A DNA stretch of 64,000 nt from JBAWWY01 sp037144355 (GCA_037144355.1 JBAWWY010000001.1:496001-560000), one strand, 5' to 3'. Shown: positions 1 to 9,578, counted from the stretch's first letter. Program-made: numbers and translations. Notes: a model not told the origin generated them from the sequence alone.

Positions 1-25
1 CCATTATGACTGCTTTATCTGTCAA
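1..25 (-). CDS. pyrR: PyrR, bifunctional pyrimidine operon regulator/uracil phosphoribosyltransferase (5' end only)
   Basis: Only the first eight codons lie in the window (MTDKAVIM with the TTG start read as Met); the gene runs off the left edge. The start is a TTG seven bases after a strong AAGGAGGT site. The N-terminus matches the usual PyrR opening (M..KAVI.D), and the leader directly upstream carries a PyrR-binding sequence, which makes pyrR far more likely than any other gene. PyrR binds pyr mRNA with UMP/UTP and promotes transcription termination. The identity rests mainly on the leader. Confidence 0.75.
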
Positions 26-53
26 TTGTCGCACCTCCTTTTCATTGCTAATC

Positions 54-83
54 AAAAAGCCTCCCGAAAGTCTTCGGGAGGCT
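54..83 (-). terminator. Attenuator terminator of the pyr leader
   Basis: Minus strand: an 11-bp perfect stem AGCCTCCCGAA/TTCGGGAGGCT with a GACT loop, followed by five T residues. It sits 29 bases before the pyrR TTG start and shares its 5' arm with the antiterminator. Confidence 0.9.
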
Positions 84-180
84 GTAAGTTATACTCTGAC
101 GAGTTCCAATATTTCACTTTAGTTTTCATAAAGCTATATCGGTACCATCAACCCTTACAGCCTCTCTGGACTATTTTAAA
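54..180 (-). promoter_or_regulatory. PyrR-responsive transcription attenuator leader
   Basis: Read on the minus strand, 172-153 is AGTCCAGAGAGGCTGTAAGG, the conserved PyrR-binding (anti-antiterminator) sequence of Bacillus-type pyr operons. AGGCTGTAAG within it is exactly complementary to CTTACAGCCT at 88-79, which forms the antiterminator. That second strand overlaps the 5' arm of the terminator at 83-54. With UMP-bound PyrR the upstream loop is held, the antiterminator cannot form and transcription stops; without it, pyrR and the pyr genes are read. The logic is that of the known family; all three pairing partners are visible here. A weak promoter (TAGACA, 17 bp, TAACAT) lies further upstream. 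Confidence 0.9.
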
Positions 181-281
181 AGGTTAAATTCTTATTAGCG
201 TTTATGTTACCATACTATTATTTTATTGTCTAGTATTTTTGCTTATAAATTTTTGATTAATTTCAATACTGCTTTACCCGA

Positions 282-977
282 TTATAATTTTATTTCCTTG
301 ATCTCGGATGCAACGATTGAATTTTCCAAAACATCGCAGTCTAGACAAAGCATCTTTACGCCTACTTTCGCGGCCTGATCCAATGCGTCTCCAAATTCCT
401 TCTGCATCACCCTGTGTGGAGTGAAATAATCTATGCCCTTGCATTGAACTACAAAAACTACCAATGCCTCATAGCCGTTTTCCACGGCATCAATCAATTC
501 GTTTATATGTTTCAAACCTCTGATGGTTGGCGCATCAGGGAACATCCCAACTCTATCTACTATCAGGGTTACACCCTTGACCTCGATAAATACTCTTCTT
601 TCCCCATTCTGCACATAAAAATCAAATCTGGAATTCTTATACGTCTTTTCGGCTTTAATTATTGCGTTGGCTCCAAAGTAGCTGTTTTTTTCTGCCCACT
701 CACGAAATACTCCATTAGGAATCTGGCTATCAATATTTATCAATATATTATTATTCTTATATACTGCAATCAAGTCAAATTTGGTTTTCCTATTTTTTAA
801 TGCAAAGGCTTCCACAAATTCCTGAAGTATTACTACGGCTCCCTCAATTAAAAGCTCTGTGTTTCTTCCGGTATTTTTGACGTGGCAAATCTCAACATCC
901 CCATTTATTTCAACTATGGCGATAAACCTGTTGGGTCTTGATATGAACTTTCCCATCACTGTATTTATATAATTCAT
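282..977 (-). CDS. sfsA: SfsA family protein (sugar fermentation stimulation/DNA-binding nuclease family)
   Basis: A 231-residue protein of typical SfsA length. Family signatures are visible in order: RPNRF near residue 15, CHVKNTGR near 31, the RKTKFDLIAVYK block near 62, NIDSQIPN near 80, an FIEVKGV block near 130 (nuclease-like core with acidic and Lys residues), and PDAPT..G near 147. SfsA binds DNA and has been linked to maltose-gene regulation in E. coli; the core resembles a restriction-endonuclease fold. Cellular role here is not clear from context: it is a single gene between the pyr leader and a divergent glycosyltransferase. The ATG follows an AAAAGGTT site. Confidence 0.9.
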   Translation of the reverse strand: MNYINTVMGKFISRPNRFIAIVEINGDVEICHVKNTGRNTELLIEGAVVILQEFVEAFALKNRKTKFDLIAVYKNNNILINIDSQIPNGVFREWAEKNSYFGANAIIKAEKTYKNSRFDFYVQNGERRVFIEVKGVTLIVDRVGMFPDAPTIRGLKHINELIDAVENGYEALVVFVVQCKGIDYFTPHRVMQKEFGDALDQAAKVGVKMLCLDCDVLENSIVASEIKEIKL

Positions 978-1176
978 TTTAACCTTTTCATTCCGTATTC
1001 CAAGGGTTTTTTAATTTATAAGCCTATTGATATTTTACCATTTTATACAGGTTTTGTATTCAAAATAAATTGCAAAATGCCATGCTTAATGAGTCAATCT
1101 GCAAATTTAGGTGGAAATAAGGCAGGATAAATGCTATGATTAGCATACACGATTAATCTTATTAAAGAGGTAAAAA

Positions 1177-2451
1177 ATGAAATTAATATATTTCCTTACA
1201 ACAATAATATGGCTAAGTAGTTTTATTTTGATAATCTATCTTCTATATTATAGCTTGATTTCCATTTTTTCAGTAAAACGAATCCGTCCATATCCTGCGC
1301 GAAAACCTGAGAATAGGTTCGCTTTGATAATTCCAGCTAGGAATGAAGCAAAGGTAATCGGCAACCTGATTCAAACTCTCAAAAATCAGAATTATCCCTC
1401 GGAATTGTTTGAAATTATTGTGGTAACCAACAACTGCACGGATAATACAAGAGAGGTTGCATTGGAAAATGGGGCTACGGTTTTAGAATGCACTGAAAGA
1501 GTTACCAGCAAGGGCGAAGTTCTTACGTTTACATTTAATGAACTTTTAGCAATGGATGATAAATTTGACGCCATCTGCGTCTTTGATGCGGATAATCTGG
1601 TTGAACCTGGCTATCTTAAAGAAATGAACAATGCATTATGCAAGGGAGCAAGAGTAGCTCAAGGTTATAGGGATAGTAAAAATCCATCTGATTCATTTAT
1701 ATCATCCTGCCATTCCATCTATTATTATACCGTCAACAGGCTTTATAATCATGCAAGGAGTGCCATTGGCCTTTCTGCCATTGTAAATGGCACAGGTTTC
1801 ATGTTTCGTATTGATTTATTGAGGGAAATGGGTGGCTGGCATACTGTCACAATGACTGAGGACTTGGAGTTTTCAGCTCTTTGCGCTATAAGACACATTA
1901 AAATATTCTGGGTTCCAAAGGCCCACTTTTATGATGAACAACCCATAACCATGGCACAATCATGGACCCAGAGAATGCGTTGGTCCAAAGGTACGATGCA
2001 GTGCCTTTCCGTATACGCAGGTAAATTGATAAAGGCTGCTTTTAAAAACAGGAGTATTCTGCCAATAGATATTCTCTTCCTTTTCTTTGCACCTGCAATC
2101 CAGGTTATTGGATTCATATCCATGATAGCCACTTTGATCTTGACTGTGTCAAAAGTAAATTACCAACTTTTCCCACAAACAGACGTGTTTTTCAGAATGT
2201 TCATCTCCCTTGATGGATCATACCTGATTCCTACAACAATTGCACTTTTGGTCGTTATCATGGAAAAGAAACATGTGAAATTAATGTTGAAGGGTATTCT
2301 TACCACTTGGTTTTTTATAATTAGCTGGATTCCTATCAATATTATCTGTTTCTTCAAAAAAACATTTGAGTGGGTTCCCATTGACCATACAAGAAATATA
2401 ATGCTGAGTGAGCTTATGACAAACGTAACTGAGGAAGTTGAGGAAATATAA
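1177..2451 (+). CDS. Membrane glycosyltransferase, family 2 (processive BcsA/HasA/IcaA-like)
   Basis: A 424-residue protein with one N-terminal membrane helix (about 5-30), a GT-A glycosyltransferase domain (about 48-280) and three to four C-terminal membrane helices (about 295-390). Catalytic motifs are present: PARNE near 53, DAD at 137-139, TED at 227-229 and Q-R-M-R-W at 265-269. The last motif is typical of enzymes that extend beta-linked polysaccharides such as hyaluronan, chitin oligosaccharide or poly-N-acetylglucosamine. The sugar cannot be told from motifs. It stands alone, with an AGAGGT ribosome site and its own downstream terminator, and has no deacetylase or export partner nearby. 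Confidence 0.85.
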   Translation: MKLIYFLTTIIWLSSFILIIYLLYYSLISIFSVKRIRPYPARKPENRFALIIPARNEAKVIGNLIQTLKNQNYPSELFEIIVVTNNCTDNTREVALENGATVLECTERVTSKGEVLTFTFNELLAMDDKFDAICVFDADNLVEPGYLKEMNNALCKGARVAQGYRDSKNPSDSFISSCHSIYYYTVNRLYNHARSAIGLSAIVNGTGFMFRIDLLREMGGWHTVTMTEDLEFSALCAIRHIKIFWVPKAHFYDEQPITMAQSWTQRMRWSKGTMQCLSVYAGKLIKAAFKNRSILPIDILFLFFAPAIQVIGFISMIATLILTVSKVNYQLFPQTDVFFRMFISLDGSYLIPTTIALLVVIMEKKHVKLMLKGILTTWFFIISWIPINIICFFKKTFEWVPIDHTRNIMLSELMTNVTEEVEEI

Positions 2452-2487
2452 ATTACATATCAATATCAGTAAATCAATTTAAAATAG

Positions 2488-2525
2488 ATAAACTTATGGA
2501 TGAAAATTCATAGGTTTATTTTATT
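2488..2525 (+). terminator. Intrinsic terminator after the GT2 gene
   Basis: ATAAACTTATG (2488-2498) pairs with CATAGGTTTAT (2509-2519), with one G-T pair, and is followed by a T-rich run. It lies 37 bases after the GT2 stop codon. Confidence 0.7.
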
Positions 2526-2612
2526 TTGTATATTTATAAATACTATTGCATATTTATACATAATTTGATATAATCCCTTTCAATTAGATAAAACGATAAT
2601 AGAGGTGGACTT

Positions 2613-3092
2613 ATGGGTATAAAATTAATCGATAATTCAATCCATATTAGGAAAGCTAATCTTTCCGATGTGGAGATAATTCATGAGCTGGTAAATTATT
2701 ACGCAGACAAGGGTTTGATGCTTGCAAGATCTAGAAGCAATTTATATGAATATATAAGAGATTTCGCAATATTGGAATATGACGATGAGATAGTTGGATT
2801 TGGTGCTTTACATATACTTTGGAAGGATCTCGGCGAAGTTAGAACTTTAGCTGTTAAAGAAAACCTTTTTGGGCTTGGGATTGGGAGAAAACTCGTTGAT
2901 TTTTTCCTTGCTGAAGCAAAAACCCTTGGAATCCCAAAGGTTTTTACATTAACTTATCAACAAGGTTTTTTTGAAAAGCTAGGCTTTAAAGAAGTTCATA
3001 AGGACTCTATGCCTCACAAGGTTTGGAAAGACTGTATCAATTGTTCGAAATTTCCAAATTGCGACGAGGTCTGCATGGAAATCTCGGTATAA
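2613..3092 (+). CDS. GNAT N-acetyltransferase, ArgA-like
   Basis: A 159-residue single-domain GNAT. The acetyl-CoA binding loop is seen as the GLGIGRKL stretch near residue 90, preceded by the V-R-T-L-A-V beta strand. The N-terminus (IRKANLSDVEIIHELV) and the C-terminal Cys cluster (KDCINCSKFPNCDE, near 145) are characteristic of the short clostridial proteins annotated as N-acetylglutamate-synthase-like, which may supply the first step of arginine synthesis. No other arg gene is nearby, so a role in arginine synthesis is inference. The ATG follows AGAGGTGG. It converges on htpG with 21 bases between stops. Confidence 0.8.
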   Translation: MGIKLIDNSIHIRKANLSDVEIIHELVNYYADKGLMLARSRSNLYEYIRDFAILEYDDEIVGFGALHILWKDLGEVRTLAVKENLFGLGIGRKLVDFFLAEAKTLGIPKVFTLTYQQGFFEKLGFKEVHKDSMPHKVWKDCINCSKFPNCDEVCMEISV

Positions 3093-3113
3093 TTATTACA
3101 AGTCCACATTCGA

Positions 3114-5000
3114 TTATTTCATAAGTTTGCAGATATCGTTTGAGAATTCCAATGGATCACCTACGCTTAACCCCTCCAGCAAGAGAGCTTGATTGAATAA
3201 AAGTTTTGTATAAAGCGCAAATTTTTCCTTGTCGTTATTGAATGCGTTTTTCAAAGCCTCAAATGCAACATGCTCCTTGTTTATTTCCAGAACTTTTTCT
3301 GCCTTTATATTGTTGCTGTTAGGCATGGCATTCAGTATTTTTTCCATCTCTATTGAAAGATCTCCCTCATTTGTTAGACAAACGGGATGTGATTTCAATC
3401 TCTTTGATGCCCTGACATCTGTCACATCATTTTCCAGTATTTTTTTCATACTTTCAAAAATTTCCTTTGTTTCATCCCCATTAACAGAATCACTTGAATC
3501 GTCGTTTTCACCGCCTGAATCTTTTATCAGGTCCGCCCCAGACAATGATTGAAAATCCTTTCCTTTATGGTTCATGAGTATTTTTATTGCAAATTCATCA
3601 ATTTCTTCTACAAGATACAATATTTCAAAGCCTTGCTCCAAAGCCCATTCCATCTTTGGAAGTTTTTTTATCTTTTCAATGGACTCCCCGGCAATATAAT
3701 AGATATGCTTCTGGTTTTCCTTCATTCTTTCAACATATTCATCCAATGAGACCAGTTTATCTTCCTTTGATGAATAAAATAATATCAAATCTGCAAGGGT
3801 TTCCTTCTCGCTTCCGAAATTATCGTAAACTCCGAATTTTAGCTGTCTGCCAAATGATGCAAAAAATTCCTCATAACCCGGCCTATTGCTTTTCATCAAA
3901 TCCAAAAGTGCATTCTTGATTTTAGTCTTCAGGTTTTTGGCGATCAATGTCAACTGTCTGTTATGCTGAAGCATCTCTCTTGATATATTCAAGCTTAGAT
4001 CTTCTGAATCCACCATTCCTTTTACAAAGCTGAAATAATCTGGAAGCAGCTCTGGACACTTGTTCATTATAAGAACTCCCGAGGAATAAAGTTCAAGCCC
4101 CTTTTCGTAATCCTTGGTATAGTAATCAAAAGGTGTCTTGCTGGGTATGAACAATATGGAATCATAGCTTATTGCCCCGTCAACATGTATGTGCATATGT
4201 TTCAAAGGCTTGTCGAAACTATAATGTTTCTCGCTGTAAAAATTTTCATAATCCTCATCAGTCAATTCGGATTTATTTCTTCGCCAAATTGGAACCATGC
4301 TGTTGATAGTCGTCTCTTCGGATTTTTCCTCATATTCGTCGCTGGTGCCTTCCTTCAGTTGTGATTTTACAATCTGCATTTTAATTGGATACCTGATGAA
4401 GTCGGAATATTTCTTGATTATATTTCTCAACCTGTAGTCTTCAAGATACTGGTCATAGTTTTCCTCATCATCGTTTTCTTTGATCTTCAATATTACTTCA
4501 GTACCCGTGTCTGACTTTGTGCATTCTTCGATCGTGTATCCATCCGCTCCGAAAGATTCCCATTTATATGCAGTATCGCTGCCTAGAGCCCTGCTTATCA
4601 CTGTTACTTGGTCCGAAACCATGAAAGAGGAATAGAAGCCTACTCCGAATTGTCCAATTATGTCTATGCCATCTTTCTTTTCATTTTCATCTTTAAACGT
4701 CAATGATCCGCTTTTGGCAATAGTTCCAAGATTTGATTCCAGTTCTTCTTTACTCATGCCAATTCCTGTATCTGCAATTGATAATATTCTGTTTTTCTTG
4801 TCAAAATTAATTTTGATGAAATAATCATCTCTTTTGAAACTCATATTGTCATCCATCAATGCCTTATAGTAAAGCTTGTCAATTGCATCGCTTGCATTTG
4901 ATATCAGTTCTCTTAAAAATATTTCCTTATGGGTATAGATTGAATGAATCATCAGATCCAATAGTCGTTTTGATTCTGATTTGAATTGTTTCTTAGCCAA
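3114..5000 (-). CDS. htpG: HtpG, Hsp90-family molecular chaperone
   Basis: 628 residues when started at the TTG at 5000, which lies seven bases after AAGGAG; a longer reading from further upstream would lie inside the untranslated leader. GHKL ATPase motifs are visible: [16 protein letters not shown] (near 25), DTGIGM (near 80), and GQFGVGFYS (near 120). The middle domain and the C-terminal dimerisation domain follow; the C-terminus lacks the eukaryotic EEVD tail, as in bacteria. HtpG is a cytosolic ATP-driven chaperone for late folding of client proteins. It is transcribed alone from a vegetative-type promoter whose start region is covered by a CIRCE operator, so HrcA repression is expected. 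Confidence 0.97.
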   Translation of the reverse strand: MAKKQFKSESKRLLDLMIHSIYTHKEIFLRELISNASDAIDKLYYKALMDDNMSFKRDDYFIKINFDKKNRILSIADTGIGMSKEELESNLGTIAKSGSLTFKDENEKKDGIDIIGQFGVGFYSSFMVSDQVTVISRALGSDTAYKWESFGADGYTIEECTKSDTGTEVILKIKENDDEENYDQYLEDYRLRNIIKKYSDFIRYPIKMQIVKSQLKEGTSDEYEEKSEETTINSMVPIWRRNKSELTDEDYENFYSEKHYSFDKPLKHMHIHVDGAISYDSILFIPSKTPFDYYTKDYEKGLELYSSGVLIMNKCPELLPDYFSFVKGMVDSEDLSLNISREMLQHNRQLTLIAKNLKTKIKNALLDLMKSNRPGYEEFFASFGRQLKFGVYDNFGSEKETLADLILFYSSKEDKLVSLDEYVERMKENQKHIYYIAGESIEKIKKLPKMEWALEQGFEILYLVEEIDEFAIKILMNHKGKDFQSLSGADLIKDSGGENDDSSDSVNGDETKEIFESMKKILENDVTDVRASKRLKSHPVCLTNEGDLSIEMEKILNAMPNSNNIKAEKVLEINKEHVAFEALKNAFNNDKEKFALYTKLLFNQALLLEGLSVGDPLEFSNDICKLMK

Positions 5001-5043
5001 TTTATTTCTCCTTTTCTTATAACAGATATGTATACGCAATAAT

Positions 5044-5070
5044 TTAGCACTCCCATATTGAGAGTGCTAA
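5044..5070 (-). promoter_or_regulatory. CIRCE operator (HrcA binding site) of htpG
   Basis: TTAGCACTC (5044-5052), nine bases, GAGTGCTAA (5062-5070): an exact match to the consensus CIRCE inverted repeat. It lies just downstream of the -10 box of the htpG promoter, where bound HrcA would block initiation. No groE, dnaK or hrcA gene is present in this window. Confidence 0.97.
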
Positions 5071-5074
5071 ATTA

Positions 5075-5103
5075 TTTATATCATGTCAAACTTTTTTAGT
5101 CAA
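5075..5103 (-). promoter_or_regulatory. SigA-type promoter of htpG
   Basis: Minus strand: TTGACT (5103-5098), a 17-base spacer, then TATAAA (5080-5075). The spacing is optimal and the CIRCE element begins four bases after the -10 box. Confidence 0.8.
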
Positions 5104-5132
5104 TAATTTCTCTGATATTTATTATATTAAAT

Positions 5133-8100
5133 TTACAGCTGCTCTATTTCAATCAATAGCTGACCACCCTTTACATTTTGGCCCTCTGTAATAAGTACGT
5201 TGACAATCTTCCCATCCATTGGCGATGCTATGATTGTCTCCATCTTCATTGCTTCTATTATAGCGAGCATTTGATTCTGTTTTACCAGCTCACCATCTTT
5301 TACCATAAGTTTTGAAACAATTCCCGGTATTGTTGCACCAATATCCCCAACTATTTCCAAATCAGCCAGCCTGACTTCCTCAACTCGGTTTTTCTCACCC
5401 CATGCCTTGTCAAATATTTTAGTTTCCCTTCTGTTTCCATTGACTTCATAAACGACGCTGACATAACCGTCTGAGCCTGTATCTTCCTTGGAAACCAGCT
5501 TAATTATCAGGATATTCCCTTCTTCAAGTTCAATTTCCTGGGTTTCCCCTTCTTTCAAGCCATAGAAGAATATATGACTTTCCATATTGGAAAGATCTCC
5601 GTATTCATAAATTCGCCTTAAATAGTCCTTGTATACTTTTGGATAAAGAGCATAGCTTAAAATGTTCCTTATGTTTGGCTCATCGTGGAGGAATTCTTTA
5701 AGCGTATCTTCAATTTTCCCGAAATCAGCAGGTGGAAGAATCTCTCCTGGTCTTACTGTTATTGGTTCTTCACCCTTTAATACAATTTTTTGGAGCTCAA
5801 CAGGAAATCCTCCCACAGGTTGACCCATCATTCCCTTGAAATATGTTATTGCCGAATCAGGATATGAAAGGTTTTTTCCTTTTTCCAAGATATTATCTGA
5901 ATTCAACCCATTTTTAACCATGAATATTGCTAGATCACCAACAACCTTTGAAGATGGAGTAACCTTGACTATATCTCCAAGCAACTGATTGACCTCTTTA
6001 TACATGTCTTTAACTTCGCTGAAAAGGTGACCCATTCCAAAGCTCTCAACCTGGGCATACAGATTTGAATACTGTCCTCCGGGTATTTCATATTTGTAAA
6101 TTTCCGTTGTCACTGTCCTCAGTCCTGATTCGAATGGCTCATAGACCTGCCTTACATCGTGCCAGTAGTCGGATATCTTTTGAATCCCATCAAGATTTAT
6201 TCCAGTTTCCCTTTCGGAATTTTCCAAAGCTGCAACGATTGAGTTTAATCCTGGCTGGCTTGTCAATCCGGAAACTGAGTTGAATGCCGCATCTACAATG
6301 TCAACTCCACCTTCAGCAGCCATCATAACTGTGGCAATTGCGTTGCCGCTGGTATCGTGGGTATGTAAATGGATTGGAATATCAATATGTTGCTTCAATT
6401 CCAAAATTAGGCGCTTTGCCGCATATGGCTTTAAAAGCCCAGCCATATCCTTAATTGCCAGAATGTGAGCACCCATTTTTTCGATTTCCTTTGCTGTATC
6501 CACATAATATTTCAAATTATATTTCTCTTTTTTATAATCAAGAATGTCACCTGTGTAGCAGATTGCCACCTCGGCGATTTTCCCTGTTTTTAGAGTTTCA
6601 TCCACGGCCACTTCCATTCCCTTGAGCCAGTTCAATGAATCGAAGATTCTAAATATATCGATTCCCTGTGCTGCCGACTCTTTGATGAATTCCCTTATTA
6701 CATTATCTGGGTAATTTGTGTATCCTACAGCGTTCGCACCCCTTATCAGCATTTGAAAAAGTTGGTTTGGCATCTTCTGCCTTAATATCTGCAGCCTTCT
6801 CCATGGTGACTCATTCAAGAACCTATAGCTGACATCAAAAGTAGCTCCTCCCCACATTTCTAGAGAGAATAAGTCGTTTGCCAGAGATGAGGTCGCTTCG
6901 GATATTTTCAACATATCCTTTGTTCTGAATCTTGTTGCCGCCAATGATTGGTGGGCATCTCTGAAAGTTGTATCCGTAATCAGAAGTTTTGTTTGGGATT
7001 TTATCCAAGCTATAAGCGCTTCCGGGCCTCCATTGTCAAGAATCTGCTTTGTACCTGTTAAATTCCTATTTACCTCAAATTCAGGTATAAATGGGATATC
7101 GAAATCCTTTTTACTATCCTTGAATTCATTTACTATTATCTCTCCAATGAATTTTAAAACCTTTGTTTCCTTGTCATTTTGTATTTCTATGTTGAAAAGT
7201 TCTGGCGTTTTCTCAATAAAATCAGTTCTGCAGTCGCCCTTGAGGAAAGTTGGATGGTTGAGAACGTTTATAATAAAACCGTCGTTTATTTTCACGCCCT
7301 TGACAGTTATTTCCTTTATAGCCCTTGAAGCTTTTCTTGCGGCATCATCGAAGCTTCTTGACCAGGATGTAACCTTTACAAGAAGGGAATCATAGTATGG
7401 AGTAATAACCGCTCCTGTATACCCGTTGCCTCCATCCAGTCTGACTCCGAATCCCGAACCTGTCCTGTAGACGTCTATCTTGCCCGTATCTGGAGCAAAA
7501 TTGTTCCCTGGATCTTCTGTGGTAACACGGCACTGAATCGCATAACCCCTGAGGGAAATTGACTCCTGGCTTGGTATCCCAATTTCCTTGGAATCCAGTC
7601 TGAATCCTGCGGCAACCAATATCTGGCTCTGAACAATATCAATTCCTGTAATCATTTCTGTTACAGTATGTTCAACTTGAATTCTTGGGTTAATCTCTAT
7701 AAAGTAGTGGTTCATCGATGAGTCAACAAGGAATTCAACTGTGCCAGCGCTTTTATAATCAACTGACTTGGCTATCTTGACTGCGTCGGCGCAAATAGCC
7801 CTTCTCTTTTCTTCCGGCAATGAAATGGATGGTGCAAATTCAATTACCTTTTGGTGACGTCTTTGAATTGAGCAATCCCTTTCAAACAGATGTACTATAT
7901 TCCCAAATGAATCTCCAAGTATTTGAACCTCGATATGCTTTGGCCTGTCAATATACTTTTCCATGAAAATATCATCGTTCCCAAAAGCATTGAGGGCCTC
8001 ATTTTTTGCGCTCTCAAAAGAACTGAGGAACTCCGACTCCTGATTGACTATTCTCATCCCACGGCCGCCACCGCCGGCTGAAGCTTTAAGTATCACTGGA

Positions 8101-8570
8101 AATCCGTGGGTAATTGCATAGTCAAGGGCTTCCCCTGGGTCCCTGATTGGTTCGTCATATCCTGGAATTGTTTGAACATTTGCAGCTTTTGCAATAACTT
8201 TAGAACTTATCTTGTCCCCAAGCATTTGCATCATCTTGCTATTCGGCCCGATAAATATAATTCCGTTCTCCTCGCAGTTCCTAACAAATTCTGGGTTTTC
8301 CGACAAGAACCCATAACCGGGATGTATTGCATCGACACCCTTTTTCTTGGCAAGGGAAATTATTTCTTCAATATTTAAATATGCTCCAACAGGCCCCTTA
8401 GTCTCTCCAATCAAATACGATTCATCAGCTTTTGTTCTAAATAGTGAATATTTATCTTCCTTGGAATAAATGGCAACAGTCCTAATTCCTAATTCCTGAC
8501 ATGCCCTGATTATTCTAATGGCGATTTCACCCCTGTTGGCAATAAGAATTTTCTTTATAACCTTATTCAT
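5133..8570 (-). CDS. pyc: Pyruvate carboxylase
   Basis: 1,145 residues from the ATG at 8570 (site GGGAGGT), the usual length of a single-chain pyruvate carboxylase. Order: biotin carboxylase/ATP-grasp domain (about 5-450, with the Gly-rich KASAGGGGRGMR loop and the EINPRIQVEHTVTE block), carboxyltransferase domain (about 530-810, with DTTFRDAHQSL and the metal-binding HLHTHDTSG), allosteric/PC linker, and a biotinyl domain with EAMKMET (biotinyl Lys about 1109). It converts pyruvate, bicarbonate and ATP to oxaloacetate, an anaplerotic step in the cytosol. It follows a TetR gene on the same strand but has its own 197-base upstream region. Confidence 0.98.
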   Translation of the reverse strand: MNKVIKKILIANRGEIAIRIIRACQELGIRTVAIYSKEDKYSLFRTKADESYLIGETKGPVGAYLNIEEIISLAKKKGVDAIHPGYGFLSENPEFVRNCEENGIIFIGPNSKMMQMLGDKISSKVIAKAANVQTIPGYDEPIRDPGEALDYAITHGFPVILKASAGGGGRGMRIVNQESEFLSSFESAKNEALNAFGNDDIFMEKYIDRPKHIEVQILGDSFGNIVHLFERDCSIQRRHQKVIEFAPSISLPEEKRRAICADAVKIAKSVDYKSAGTVEFLVDSSMNHYFIEINPRIQVEHTVTEMITGIDIVQSQILVAAGFRLDSKEIGIPSQESISLRGYAIQCRVTTEDPGNNFAPDTGKIDVYRTGSGFGVRLDGGNGYTGAVITPYYDSLLVKVTSWSRSFDDAARKASRAIKEITVKGVKINDGFIINVLNHPTFLKGDCRTDFIEKTPELFNIEIQNDKETKVLKFIGEIIVNEFKDSKKDFDIPFIPEFEVNRNLTGTKQILDNGGPEALIAWIKSQTKLLITDTTFRDAHQSLAATRFRTKDMLKISEATSSLANDLFSLEMWGGATFDVSYRFLNESPWRRLQILRQKMPNQLFQMLIRGANAVGYTNYPDNVIREFIKESAAQGIDIFRIFDSLNWLKGMEVAVDETLKTGKIAEVAICYTGDILDYKKEKYNLKYYVDTAKEIEKMGAHILAIKDMAGLLKPYAAKRLILELKQHIDIPIHLHTHDTSGNAIATVMMAAEGGVDIVDAAFNSVSGLTSQPGLNSIVAALENSERETGINLDGIQKISDYWHDVRQVYEPFESGLRTVTTEIYKYEIPGGQYSNLYAQVESFGMGHLFSEVKDMYKEVNQLLGDIVKVTPSSKVVGDLAIFMVKNGLNSDNILEKGKNLSYPDSAITYFKGMMGQPVGGFPVELQKIVLKGEEPITVRPGEILPPADFGKIEDTLKEFLHDEPNIRNILSYALYPKVYKDYLRRIYEYGDLSNMESHIFFYGLKEGETQEIELEEGNILIIKLVSKEDTGSDGYVSVVYEVNGNRRETKIFDKAWGEKNRVEEVRLADLEIVGDIGATIPGIVSKLMVKDGELVKQNQMLAIIEAMKMETIIASPMDGKIVNVLITEGQNVKGGQLLIEIEQL

Positions 8571-8645
8571 TTCAAACCTCCCATAGTCAACTATTACAAT
8601 TAACATTCAAGTTAAAATTATTTTAAAATATCTATTCTGATGCGC

Positions 8646-8660
8646 TATACATCATGTATA
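8646..8660 (-). promoter_or_regulatory. Perfect palindrome in the pyc upstream region, possible operator
   Basis: TATACAT-C-ATGTATA is a perfect 15-base dyad, followed by repeated TATACAA units. A TATAAT hexamer (minus strand 8690-8685) lies upstream of it, so a bound protein would sit downstream of the likely transcription start of pyc. It does not resemble a BirA box. The regulator is unknown. Confidence 0.35.
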
Positions 8661-8767
8661 CAATATACAATATATATTTTTACTATTATAATTGGATTCC
8701 TATTAAAATGGAAGGGCCTTTTAAATTTTCATACTATTCTTTTTTTTCTTCCTGCCACATTGGTTTA

Positions 8768-9382
8768 TCACTCATTCTCTCTCATTTTCTCAATTCCAAA
8801 CTGTATCAGGGAGTCTGCAAAATTGGAAAGTTCTTCAACGGAAACCTTCATTCCATTTTCAATCCAGTTTTGTAATAGGCCGACGCACCCGGATACTGCA
8901 AAAGCGGCAAAATATTTGTAAGACTGAACGTCCTTTTCGCTGCATGTTTCCATAAGATAAAAATAGCTCTTTTCCTCAACCATTGATTTCAACCTATCAA
9001 CAAAAGCCATGTCTCCATATGGGCCCAGCAACATTTTACATAGGTCTCTGTTGTCAGCTACATATTGAAAAACCTGTCTGGTGAAAAACTGCGGAGACCT
9101 CTTGGCTTCAGAATTTGCAAATTCGTTCGACATTTCTTCCAGTTCTGAAAACATGTCCTTTTCGATCTGCTCTAAGAGATTATAAATATCTGTATAGTGC
9201 AAATAGAATGTTCCCCTGTTAATATCTGCAAGGTCTACCAATTCCTTTACAGTGATATTATTGATTTTCTTCTCAAGCAAAAGTTTCGCAAGACTTGTTT
9301 TGAGTATTTTTTTCGTTCTCCTTACTCTCCTGTCATCCGGTTTTATTACGTCTTTTACCTTGGTTTTATTCATATTATCCAT
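8768..9382 (-). CDS. TetR/AcrR family transcriptional regulator
   Basis: 204 residues from the ATG at 9382, placed about eight bases after GGAG; an in-frame ATG at 9400 lacks a ribosome site. The N-terminal helix-turn-helix (about residues 20-65) shows the TetR pattern: a long first helix, then NITVKELVDLADINRGTFYLHYTD. The C-terminal half is an all-helical ligand and dimer domain. It is divergent from the MMPL exporter gene, with the typical arrangement of a local repressor and its transporter. Ligand unknown. The 196-base region between the two holds an operator-like dyad and a promoter. Confidence 0.88.
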   Translation of the reverse strand: MDNMNKTKVKDVIKPDDRRVRRTKKILKTSLAKLLLEKKINNITVKELVDLADINRGTFYLHYTDIYNLLEQIEKDMFSELEEMSNEFANSEAKRSPQFFTRQVFQYVADNRDLCKMLLGPYGDMAFVDRLKSMVEEKSYFYLMETCSEKDVQSYKYFAAFAVSGCVGLLQNWIENGMKVSVEELSNFADSLIQFGIEKMRENE

Positions 9383-9443
9383 ATATTTTTCTCCATCCAT
9401 CCATTAATGAACATATTGATTTTTTTTGTTGATTAATAGTCTA

Positions 9444-9490
9444 AATCAATATGATTTGATTATTGAATTATCCCTAATAATTAGTATAAT
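9444..9490 (+). promoter_or_regulatory. MMPL promoter with TetR-type operator candidate
   Basis: TTGAAT (9463-9468), 16 bases, TATAAT (9485-9490) reads toward the exporter. Directly upstream AATCAA-N6-TTGATT (9444-9461) is an exact inverted repeat abutting the -35 box. A second short palindrome, CAACAGTTG, lies downstream. The link to the divergent TetR gene is inference from position. Confidence 0.5.
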
Positions 9491-9578
9491 ATCCATTGAG
9501 ATTTAAATCAACAGTTGTTTATTAATGTAACAGTGTTGTTTAAAATCTGACTTAAATAAATTTGGAAAAGGTGGACAA

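Noticed and set aside
1..180. Purine or other small-molecule riboswitch in the leader
   Set aside because: The sequence matches the PyrR-binding consensus with antiterminator pairing; no purine-riboswitch core is present.
5001..5039. Extended N-terminus of HtpG
   Set aside because: TTG 5000 has AAGGAG at the right distance; the upstream residues lie in the leader next to the CIRCE site.
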